Shown here: in pieces, positions 1-5,867 of the stretch | Layout of the letters: each line of letters starts with the position of its first letter | Numbering within the stretch: position 1 is the first letter of the stretch | Origin: Verrucomicrobiia bacterium | GTDB taxonomy: Bacteria; Verrucomicrobiota; Verrucomicrobiia; Opitutales; Opitutaceae | Length of the DNA: 7,193 bases | Direction: 5' to 3' | Assembly: GCA_030424825.1 (NCBI GenBank) | Contig: JAUHWE010000232.1 | Coordinates: 1 to 7,193 of the forward strand | Made by a program: the position numbers and the translations under genes | The notes under the pieces: generated by a model | Database searches by the model: none | What the model was told of the DNA's origin: nothing | The model's input: only the letters and a program-made list of their open reading frames with translations

Positions 1-1641
1 CTGTGCTCTCTGCTTCTAAAGCCCAAAACTGGCCACGTGCACAAGGACGGAATAATAATTAGGTCCATGAAATGGCTACTGAAAAACACCTGGCTTCGTC
101 TTGCACTGAACTATCCCGTTGCGGTAATGGCGATCGGCGCGATACTCCTTGCAGGCGCCGCTAGCCTGTACCCCACAATGGGCAAGGATTTCCTTCCCTC
201 ATTCAATGAGGAAACGGCATTGGTTGCCTTGACCGCAGCTCCAGGAACCTCGCTCGAACAGATGAATGAGATTTCAGATGTGGCAGACAAACTACTGCTC
301 GCCATTCCCGAAGTTCGTACCGTAGGACGACGCATTGGCCGGGCCGAGAGAGGCGATCACGTGGTTCCGGTTTCTACGGTCGAGTTTGATATCGATTTCA
401 AAACGGGGGGCCGACCCAGATCGGAGATTTTTGAAAACATCCGCACCACCATGCGCACAATCCCTGGCACCTTCAGTGTATTGAGTGGCCCACTAGCCGA
501 TCGAATTGGACACATGCTGAGTGGCGTATCCGCAAAAGTCGCCATCAAGGTTTTTGGTCCCGATCTGGACGAGATTCGACGTATTGGTGAACAAATACAG
601 GCTATCGCTCAGACCATACCGGGTTTTGGTGATGCCCGCATCGAGCAACAAGCCCCCATTCCTCAGCTACGAATTGAGATTGATCGTGACAAAGCGCTTT
701 CCTATGGAGTGACCCCTGGATCACTCAACGAGCAACTTTCTAGTTTAATCGGGGGCGAGCGCCTCGCTGAGCTATACGAGGAGCAACGATCAATCGATTT
801 AGTCATCCGACTACCGCTCGAATGGCGCGAGTCTCCCGAACGTCTGAAAAATCTATATATCGATACGGAAAGCGGCCTAAGCATTCCCTTGTCCTTCGTG
901 GCAGAAGTCAGAGAAGCACGAGGTCCCAACGTGATACAACGTGAAAATATGATGCGGCGATTTGTCGTAAGCATCAACCCAACCGAAAGGGATCTCGCAT
1001 CTCTAGCGGCTCGTCTGCAATCGGAAACTTCCGAAAACGTGTCACTTCCAAACGGATACTTCGTAAGTTTCGAAGGGGAATTCCAAGCCCAGCAAGACGC
1101 CACTAAAAGGATTGCCCTGTTAAGCATAGCCGTTCTGCTAGTGATCGCCTTCCTCCTGTATAATTATTTTTCCTCCCCCGTTTTTGCTATTCAGATCCTC
1201 TGCGACATTCCCCTTGCTCTAATCGGTGGCATCGCGTTCACCTGGATCATGATCAACAATATCAGCATCGCCACCCTTGTCGGCTTTATCGCCGTGGCAG
1301 GAATCGCGGCTCGCAATAGTGTCATGCTCATATCCCATTACTTGCACCTCATGAGACATGAAGGTGAGAGCTTCTCGCAGTCTATGGTGATGCGGGGAAC
1401 GCTTGAACGCCTAGCCCCCGTCCTCATGACTGCCCTTTCTGCGGGTATCGCATTGATACCGCTGGTACTCTCCGCCGATGCTCCGGGCAAGGAAATCCTT
1501 CATCCCGTGGCGGTTGTGATCGTTGGAGGCCTCATCACATCGACTGCTCTAGGTCTTGGAATCACTCCTGCCGTATTCTATGCGTTTGGCAAAAAGGCAG
1601 CGGAAAAAGCCGTAAAGAACAAGGCGGCGGCCTCGAGCTAG
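1..1641 (+). CDS. Heavy-metal efflux RND transporter permease (CzcA/CusA family), C-terminal half, 5'-partial
   Basis: Inner-membrane proton-driven pump subunit that moves metal ions from periplasm or cytoplasm into a CzcB/CusB-type adaptor and outer-membrane channel. The frame is open to the left edge: the first codons read LCSLLLKPK, the usual end of TM6 in this family ('PxLCxLLLKP'). The gene therefore begins outside the window, and the in-frame GTG at 37 is not a real start. About 546 residues are visible of a usual ~1040. In window numbering: TM7 ~36-54, GKDFLPSFNEE at 61-71, periplasmic porter/docking region ~60-367 with SGPLADRI (162-169) and VAIKVFGPDLD (180-190), then TM8 ~369-388, TM9 ~394-416, TM10 ~421-446 (VGFIAVAGIAARNSVMLIS), TM11 ~470-492 and TM12 ~500-525. 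By eye, the three periplasmic methionines that bind Cu/Ag in E. coli CusA are not conserved (L77/T78, T126 and L332 regions), so a divalent metal substrate is at least as likely. The motif in TM4 that best sorts substrates lies outside the window. A lipoprotein gene follows after 79 bp. The family call is firm; the substrate is unknown. Confidence 0.95.
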   Translation: MCSLLLKPKTGHVHKDGIIIRSMKWLLKNTWLRLALNYPVAVMAIGAILLAGAASLYPTMGKDFLPSFNEETALVALTAAPGTSLEQMNEISDVADKLLLAIPEVRTVGRRIGRAERGDHVVPVSTVEFDIDFKTGGRPRSEIFENIRTTMRTIPGTFSVLSGPLADRIGHMLSGVSAKVAIKVFGPDLDEIRRIGEQIQAIAQTIPGFGDARIEQQAPIPQLRIEIDRDKALSYGVTPGSLNEQLSSLIGGERLAELYEEQRSIDLVIRLPLEWRESPERLKNLYIDTESGLSIPLSFVAEVREARGPNVIQRENMMRRFVVSINPTERDLASLAARLQSETSENVSLPNGYFVSFEGEFQAQQDATKRIALLSIAVLLVIAFLLYNYFSSPVFAIQILCDIPLALIGGIAFTWIMINNISIATLVGFIAVAGIAARNSVMLISHYLHLMRHEGESFSQSMVMRGTLERLAPVLMTALSAGIALIPLVLSADAPGKEILHPVAVVIVGGLITSTALGLGITPAVFYAFGKKAAEKAVKNKAAASS

Positions 1642-1644
1642 CGC

Positions 1645-1719
1645 AACCATTCAACTTTCAACCGGTCATAGACGCCACTCACTCCCTTTCAATCAGTCTC
1701 AAAATTCTAAACCATTCAA
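1645..1719 (+). repeat. 10-bp direct repeat AACCATTCAA in the pump-lipoprotein spacer
   Basis: AACCATTCAA occurs at 1645-1654 and again at 1710-1719, the second copy ending one base before the lipoprotein ATG. Two further TTTCAA words lie between them (about 1656 and 1687), giving four TTCAA words in 79 bp. No hairpin or promoter is obvious in the spacer. It could be a leader or mRNA-binding feature, or chance in a low-complexity spacer. Confidence 0.35.
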
Positions 1720-1720
1720 A

Positions 1721-2260
1721 ATGAAAAATACACTATCCAAAACCTTAATACGCTTCCTATCAATACTCGCGGCTGTCGCGGCATTATTCGCATTAGGTTG
1801 CAGCAAAAGTGAACCCGAAACCCATGCGTCTCACGATGACTCGGAGCATCATGACGAAGACTCCCATCATGACGAGGGAGAAAAATCCGAAGGAGGACCC
1901 AACGGAGGGCGCCTCATAACGAGTGTGGAACCGGCTGTGGAATTCATAGTACAGGACGACAGAACCATGCAGATCCAGCTGCTCGACGAAAACAGAAAGG
2001 AAGTCGTGCCCACCGGACAAGTGATAACCTTGATTGGCGGAGACCGGACCAACCCAACCACGATTGCTTTTACCAAAAAAGGAAACCGGCTGGTTTCAGA
2101 CAAGGCCTTACCTGAAGGCCCGAGTGTTCCGGTCGTTCTGCAAATCATGGCATCCTCCAACTCCGAGCTGGTACGGGAAAGATTCAACGTCAATCTCAGC
2201 GAATGCCCAACCTGCCACTATCAAGAGTACGCCTGCGTTTGCGGCCACGATGATCATTGA
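1721..2260 (+). CDS. His-rich lipoprotein with Cys/His tail, putative periplasmic metal-binding partner of the RND pump
   Basis: 179 residues; I recognise no named family. The start has a basic n-region (K2, K7, R11), a hydrophobic core at ~12-25 and a lipobox-like FALGC with Cys27. The -3 residue is Ala, so the lipobox is not ideal, but lipidation is likely. Right after the anchor is a disordered acidic/His stretch (~31-56) with His at 35, 38, 43, 44, 49 and 50. Residues ~57-158 begin GGPNGGRLI and look like a small beta-sandwich, similar in style to the 'PHGG' domains of proteins encoded beside CusB/CzcB adaptors. The C terminus holds C162, C165, H166, C172, C174, H176 and H179 (CPTCH, then CVCGHDDH), a possible zinc-ribbon-like or soft-metal site. 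It lies 79 bp downstream of the pump gene on the same strand, so a shared transcript is likely. The inferred role is buffering or passing metal to the efflux complex. No Shine-Dalgarno sequence precedes the ATG. Confidence 0.85.
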   Translation: MKNTLSKTLIRFLSILAAVAALFALGCSKSEPETHASHDDSEHHDEDSHHDEGEKSEGGPNGGRLITSVEPAVEFIVQDDRTMQIQLLDENRKEVVPTGQVITLIGGDRTNPTTIAFTKKGNRLVSDKALPEGPSVPVVLQIMASSNSELVRERFNVNLSECPTCHYQEYACVCGHDDH

Positions 2261-2288
2261 TGCTCACCCGGTTCTGACTTCAAGAGAG

Positions 2289-2332
2289 TTCCCAAATAGA
2301 ATCTTTTGGGGAGATCCTGTAGTTATTTTTTT
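2289..2332 (+). terminator. Candidate weak intrinsic terminator after the lipoprotein gene
   Basis: TTCCCAAA (2289-2296) can pair with TTTGGGGA (2305-2312), including one G-U pair, around an 8-nt loop. A run of seven T lies at 2326-2332. The T-run starts 13 nt after the stem instead of directly behind it, so this is not a textbook terminator. It is 28 bp past the lipoprotein stop, and a convergent gene ends at 2401, so a terminator here would make sense. Confidence 0.3.
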
Positions 2333-2333
2333 C

Positions 2334-2347
2334 AGAATCTAGATTCT
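2334..2347. repeat. 14-bp perfect palindrome between convergent genes
   Basis: AGAATCTAGATTCT reads the same on both strands. The half-word AGAATCT also occurs at 2298-2304, 36 bp upstream, inside the loop of the candidate terminator hairpin. With no loop it would not form a good RNA hairpin; a dimeric protein-binding site or chance are the alternatives. Confidence 0.35.
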
Positions 2348-2400
2348 TAATCGAGAGATACTCGTGGGGCATCGAGATTCGAGCATATCCAATCGTGAGG

Positions 2401-3237
2401 TTACTTCAGCATTTTCTCCACTCGCTGCACTTCCTTGAGGATTAGGGGCACTGCCGCAGATACCGGAGAATGCCCATAGCCATCGAGCTCCATGATGCGG
2501 GTGTCGGGATGCCCCGCGACTCGAAGCATCCGCATCAGGTAGGCATTCTCCTCGTAGCGACCGAGCATTTCGAGTTCGCGATCGCCGGTAATCAGCAATA
2601 CCGGCGGTGCGTCGCCACGGACATGATACAAGGGAGCGAGCTCATCGATGATCGGCTGAGTGCCTTCGATTCCCCTCTCTGCTCGAACGGTAAAGTGAGT
2701 GATTGCGTGTCCCGCCAGTGGGATCAGCCCGGCAATTCGATTGGCGTCGATTCCGTGGGCTCCAAGCCAGCTTTTGTCTAAACCGATCATACTGGTAAGG
2801 TATCCACCGGCTGAACTTCCCGACACGAAGATCCGCGACGCGTCACCCCCGCTTTTTTCGATGTTCTCAAAGACCCAGGCCACCGCAGCGGCCGCATCCT
2901 GAATATAGACAGGAGCTTTCACCTTGGGATGAAGCCGGTAGTTGACTGCCACCACAGCAATACCCTTCTCCTTAAACTCTTCCGGCACTGATTTATTCCC
3001 ATTCCTCAAGCCGCCCCCATGAAACCACACGATGGTTGAATATCCTTGGCGACCCTTGGGCGCATACAGGTCCAATACACAGCGTTCCGCGATGTATGGA
3101 TCCGTACTCCTCAGTTCATCCTCCTGGTAAGGGACATCTTTTTGCAGATAATAAGAGTGGTCCTGCCCGAGAAGCGACAGACCTCCTACCTGAGACAGAA
3201 TTGAGGCGACTAGAACCGCCGGATTTAACGCTAACAT
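2401..3237 (-). CDS. Exported alpha/beta-hydrolase (esterase, BD-FAE/carboxylesterase type)
   Basis: 278 residues from the ATG at 3237. Serine hydrolase of the HSL/feruloyl-esterase-like group, which cleaves carboxylic esters; such proteins often remove acetyl or feruloyl groups from plant or algal polysaccharides. The exact substrate cannot be read here. Visible parts: hydrophobic N terminus (~2-25, MLALNPAVLVASILSQ), CVLDLYAP at 53-60, oxyanion-hole HGGG at 73-76, nucleophile elbow GSSAG with Ser142, acid Asp219 in ITGDRE, and His256 in DGYGHS. The triad is complete and in the usual order. The frame stays open back to 3489, but that would overlap the divergent gene and adds no family-like sequence. 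Start choice is uncertain: AGGAGG sits only 1 nt before the ATG, too close for normal use, and the signal peptide from this ATG lacks a basic n-region. An in-frame TTG at 3267 would give MAGFRPRKGGM and supply three basic residues. Export is likely in either case. It is transcribed away from the cytochrome-LRR gene. Confidence 0.9.
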   Translation of the reverse strand: MLALNPAVLVASILSQVGGLSLLGQDHSYYLQKDVPYQEDELRSTDPYIAERCVLDLYAPKGRQGYSTIVWFHGGGLRNGNKSVPEEFKEKGIAVVAVNYRLHPKVKAPVYIQDAAAAVAWVFENIEKSGGDASRIFVSGSSAGGYLTSMIGLDKSWLGAHGIDANRIAGLIPLAGHAITHFTVRAERGIEGTQPIIDELAPLYHVRGDAPPVLLITGDRELEMLGRYEENAYLMRMLRVAGHPDTRIMELDGYGHSPVSAAVPLILKEVQRVEKMLK

Positions 3238-3272
3238 ACCTCCTTTCCTAGGCCGAAACCCCGCCAAGGCAA

Positions 3273-3306
3273 ATACTTCCCACTCAAGCTTATCTGTGGC
3301 CTTGGC
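3273..3306. repeat. 8+8 bp inverted repeat in the divergent intergenic region
   Basis: GCCAAGGC at 3273-3280 and GCCTTGGC at 3299-3306 are perfect reverse complements separated by 18 bp. They lie between the hydrolase start (3237, or 3267 if the TTG is used) and the cytochrome-LRR start (3371). A two-half-site operator controlling both genes is one reading; a stem-loop in either 5' leader is another. It is a seen sequence with inferred function. Confidence 0.4.
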
Positions 3307-3370
3307 TTCCGTCTCGAAGAAATTTCTGTTGAAAATCGAGGTTCTTCCTATCATCACCCTATTTTCGATT

Positions 3371-4987
3371 ATGTCGCGCCCATACTCCAAGAAAAAGCCA
3401 CCCCGTCGCAGGGAACCTGCCAACTTGAAATTCGCCATCATCATCGCCTCGGTCGTCACCGTTGTCATGCTCGCATTGGCCATGTTCACGGACGGATTGG
3501 AGAACGCTCCAAAATGGACGCTGTTTCTCGGTCATTTTCACCCCGCTCTCTTACATCTACCCATCGGTTTCTACACGGTTCTCGCCGTTCTCGAGTACTT
3601 GGACAGCTCCAAAAGCGGTCCTCGGATCGGAAAGGCCTGTGAAATCGTTCTTAATTATACCGCTATTGTCGCACTCATCGCTGCCGTTCTCGGCATCCTT
3701 CTCGCTTTGCCTGGTGGCTACAACGAAACGCTGCTGGATCGACACCGCTGGCTTGGGTCCTTCGCCTCCATTTTCGCATTTTGGCTGATCGTTCTTCGCA
3801 GTTGGGCAAGATCCAAGCGAAGAAACGGATTTTCCGTTCCCTACCACAGCGCCTTGGCCGCCACTCTAATTCTGCTGGTCGTGGTCGGTCACGACGGGGG
3901 CACGTTAACCCATGGCTCCGGTTATCTGACTAAACATCTTCCCAGCCCAATCAAAAACCTACTTGGCATGGAGAGTGCCCGTGACGCCGCAAAAGGTCCA
4001 ATCACCGTCAAAGACGCGGATGTCTACCAAGACCTGATTCACCCCATATTTGAGGAAACCTGCATTCAGTGCCACGGCCCTGACAAATCAAAGGGGGAAC
4101 TTCGTCTGGACTCCTTTGAACTGGCAATGCTCGGGGGTGAGCTTGGCGACACCATCGTACCCGGTGACCCCGAAGCCAGTGAGCTCATCTACCGATTGCA
4201 CCTTGAAATCGATGATGACGAAAGAATGCCCCCCGAAGGTAAACCACAGCCTAACGAAGAGCAAATCGCCATCCTCGAATGGTGGATACAGGCAGGAGCG
4301 ATTGAAAGTGGGCTCATTGGTGATCTCGAAATTCCCGAAACCGTTAAATCCGCGATGATCGCTCAATTAGGTGAACCCGCTGAAGCAGTAGCAGAAGAAG
4401 CGGTTCCAGAGATCGAAGTTCCCATGCTCGCCTGGGAGGAAATTGAATCCGAGATCGCAACTCTAGAGCAGGAGCCGAACATCGACATTCTTCGAGTGGC
4501 GCTCAACTCTCCCGCCGTCCGAGTCAAAGGTCCGTTTGGAGACAACAAGTTTGATGATGAAGCTTTGGCCAAGCTAGCGCCGATCGCCACCAATATTGTC
4601 GAGCTTGAAATCGGCTTTAGCGAGGTGACCGACAAGGGGCTCGTAGCGGTAGCCGATATGCCTAATTTGGAGAAGCTATACCTTCAGAAAACTTCGATCA
4701 CCGACGATGGGCTTACTCATTTGGCAAACTTGCCACGGTTGAGATACTTGAATCTCTATGGGACAAAGGTTACCGACGACGCCCTTGAACACCTCGTTGG
4801 CCTGCCTCGACTCAAGAGTCTTTTCGTGTGGGAAACCCAAATCAGCAAGTCGGCAGCGGAGACCTTTCAGGAACGCAAACTGGAAGCAACCGGAGTCAAA
4901 GCCTGGCAAGAGGAAATCGATGCTCTGAAAGCGAAAATCAATGCCGCTAGAATCCTAGTCGATACCGGGATCGAAACCGCAGATTAG
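3371..4987 (+). CDS. Membrane-anchored planctomycete-type cytochrome c with DUF2231-like N terminus and C-terminal leucine-rich repeats
   Basis: 538 residues from ATG 3371. I chose this start over the in-frame GTG at 3296 because SRPYSKKKPPRRREP gives a classic basic cytoplasmic N terminus directly before TM1. Membrane segments: ~20-40, ~54-77 (with GHFHPALLHLPIG, typical of DUF2231-like modules), ~94-114, ~125-142 and ~157-174, followed by GHDGGTLTHG. Five segments with the N terminus inside place the rest in the periplasm, as haem attachment needs. The planctomycete cytochrome c domain follows (~222-310): CIQCH with C231, C234 and H235, then RMPPEGKP with M286 as likely axial ligand, then a WW pair near 304. 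A Glu/Pro-rich linker (~335-370) leads to about three and a half 24-residue leucine-rich repeats (~406-495, 'VTDKGL', 'ITDDGL', 'VTDDAL') and a helical tail. The probable role is electron transfer with a protein- or ligand-binding arm; partners are unknown. No Shine-Dalgarno sequence is visible. Confidence 0.9.
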   Translation: MSRPYSKKKPPRRREPANLKFAIIIASVVTVVMLALAMFTDGLENAPKWTLFLGHFHPALLHLPIGFYTVLAVLEYLDSSKSGPRIGKACEIVLNYTAIVALIAAVLGILLALPGGYNETLLDRHRWLGSFASIFAFWLIVLRSWARSKRRNGFSVPYHSALAATLILLVVVGHDGGTLTHGSGYLTKHLPSPIKNLLGMESARDAAKGPITVKDADVYQDLIHPIFEETCIQCHGPDKSKGELRLDSFELAMLGGELGDTIVPGDPEASELIYRLHLEIDDDERMPPEGKPQPNEEQIAILEWWIQAGAIESGLIGDLEIPETVKSAMIAQLGEPAEAVAEEAVPEIEVPMLAWEEIESEIATLEQEPNIDILRVALNSPAVRVKGPFGDNKFDDEALAKLAPIATNIVELEIGFSEVTDKGLVAVADMPNLEKLYLQKTSITDDGLTHLANLPRLRYLNLYGTKVTDDALEHLVGLPRLKSLFVWETQISKSAAETFQERKLEATGVKAWQEEIDALKAKINAARILVDTGIETAD

Positions 4988-5369
4988 AGAATATTCTAAT
5001 TAGCGGAATGATTCCAACCTGGCACACGATTTAACGTCCCTTCTATAGAGTTATCGCATCGCGAATCGAGTGCTCGCTTTTCCACTCATTTTTTTCCGAA
5101 GAGAAGAGCCGAGTGTAGAGGAGAAATCATTTTATCTTATTTTACTTCAGTACCATTCAGAGTACAAATTCCTTAAATATTTTAGAATCGTGCCTCAAAG
5201 GGAAACGCTTCCCGGCCACCACCAGGAATATTGGGTATCAATTCGCTTGAGCAACGACCGCGTTCATCTCTCAATACCTTCATAGCGAATTCTTCGTAAA
5301 TCACAGCGGCCCTAAAAATAAAACCAGAATGGATATCCACAAAGACGCTTCCCCGATCCCCTCGTCCCT
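4988..5369. other. Intergenic region upstream of the TRAP transporter genes
   Basis: A 382-bp gap with no convincing conserved gene. The open frame at 5070-5285 starts at GTG with no ribosome-binding site, and its 71-residue product resembles nothing I know. The first ~100 bp hold short imperfect hairpins (for example GCGA 5061-5064 with TCGC 5074-5077 followed by four T) that might end the cytochrome-LRR transcript, but weakly. The middle (about 5125-5190) is AT-rich and promoter-like. A possible -10 word, TAGAAT, lies at 5183-5188 with no clear -35. The right part carries the operator-like palindrome, its half-site repeat and the short upstream ORF listed separately. Confidence 0.6.
5200..5213. 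promoter_or_regulatory. LacI/GalR-type operator-like palindrome
   Basis: GGGAAACGCTTCCC is a 14-bp palindrome with one mismatched pair and a central CG, the form typical of LacI/GalR-family operators (for example GGAAGCGCTTCC-like sites). It lies 157 bp before the DctQ start and about 11 bp after a possible -10 word TAGAAT (5183-5188), where a repressor would block transcription. The right half, ACGCTTCCC, recurs exactly at 5345-5353. No regulator gene is in the window. Site form is seen; regulator identity and function are inferred. Confidence 0.35.
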
Positions 5370-5373
5370 ATGA
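5329..5373 (+). other. Possible 14-codon leader ORF coupled to the DctQ start
   Basis: ATG at 5329 opens a frame encoding MDIHKDASPIPSSL and stops at TGA 5371-5373, which overlaps the DctQ ATG (5370-5372) as ATGA. The DctQ start has no Shine-Dalgarno sequence of its own, so ribosomes ending here could re-initiate on it. The same overlap form joins DctQ to DctM. The peptide has no recognisable feature, and its own ATG also lacks a clear ribosome-binding site, so chance is a serious alternative. Confidence 0.2.
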
Positions 5374-5867
5374 AGTCGCTACTGGATGGATACTATCGCT
5401 TTCTAAAAACAGTCCTGACCTACCTCATGGGACTAATGATCATCCCTGTATTCCTACAGGTCTTGTCTCGATTTACCGGAATTTTGCCCCGCTACATCTG
5501 GACTGAGGAAGTGGCCCGATTCTGCTTTGTCTGGATCATAATGATCGGATCTATGATCGCGGTAAAGGACGGTTCTCATTTTGACGTTGACCTGCTTCCT
5601 AAACCTAAGCGGTTACGCAATCGGGGAATGCTTCAGCTAGTCCGACACTTCTCCATGTTCGTGCTCGCTCTTATATTCCTCTGGTATGGAATCGATTTCG
5701 CCAAGTTCGGAATGGCCCAGACTTCCGAAATGAGTGGTATCAATATGTTGAGCATCTATATTTCGTTTCCTCTAGCGGGTCTCACATGGATCCTATTTCT
5801 CACGGAAAAACTCGTTCGGGACATCCAGAACATTAGAAGCAATCGCGAACCTGAGTCAAACGGATGA
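5370..5867 (+). CDS. dctQ: TRAP transporter small permease subunit (DctQ family)
   Basis: 165 residues, the normal size for this family. It is the four-helix membrane subunit that pairs with DctM to import organic acids (dicarboxylates, sugar acids and similar) using a sodium gradient, with a periplasmic DctP protein choosing the substrate. Membrane segments: ~13-33, ~48-65, ~92-110 and ~125-145. The family signature is plain: WTEEVARFCFVW at 44-55, followed by GSMIAVKDGSHFDVD (60-74), matching the usual 'W.EE.aRf.fvw...GaalA...gaH..v'. The C-terminal ~20 residues are charged and cytoplasmic. The stop overlaps the DctM start by 4 bp (ATGA at 5864-5867), implying one transcript and translational coupling. 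A short upstream ORF and an operator-like palindrome precede it. The substrate cannot be inferred because DctP is not in the window. The symbol is used in the family sense. Confidence 0.93.
   Translation: MKSLLDGYYRFLKTVLTYLMGLMIIPVFLQVLSRFTGILPRYIWTEEVARFCFVWIIMIGSMIAVKDGSHFDVDLLPKPKRLRNRGMLQLVRHFSMFVLALIFLWYGIDFAKFGMAQTSEMSGINMLSIYISFPLAGLTWILFLTEKLVRDIQNIRSNREPESNG

Noticed and set aside
702..1127. 141-codon antisense frame within the RND pump gene
   Set aside because: Ser/Arg-rich product typical of the shadow of a coding strand; the RND frame is clearly the real gene.
3329..3354. Promoter TTGAAA (3329-3334) with TATCAT (3349-3354) before the cytochrome-LRR gene
   Set aside because: Both words are close to consensus, but the spacing is only 14 bp, too short for a sigma-70 promoter, and the leader would be about 10 nt.
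3296..3370. 25-residue upstream extension of the cytochrome-LRR protein from GTG 3296
   Set aside because: The GTG lies at the inverted repeat, has no ribosome-binding site, and the ATG at 3371 gives a better basic N terminus before TM1.
3238..3489. 84-residue N-terminal extension of the hydrolase on the - strand
   Set aside because: It would overlap the divergent cytochrome-LRR gene's N terminus by more than 100 bp, has no family resemblance, and would bury the signal peptide inside the protein.
5061..5081. GCGA/TCGC hairpin followed by TTTT as terminator of the cytochrome-LRR gene
   Set aside because: Only four consecutive base pairs with a poor loop; too weak to call.
5070..5285. 71-codon open frame in the gap before the TRAP genes
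   Set aside because: GTG start without ribosome-binding site, AT-driven composition (Phe/Leu/Lys-rich), no recognisable motif, and it runs across the promoter- and operator-like sequence.
5330..5339. 10-bp palindrome TGGATATCCA
   Set aside because: Short, no second copy and no conserved form known to me; expected by chance at this size.
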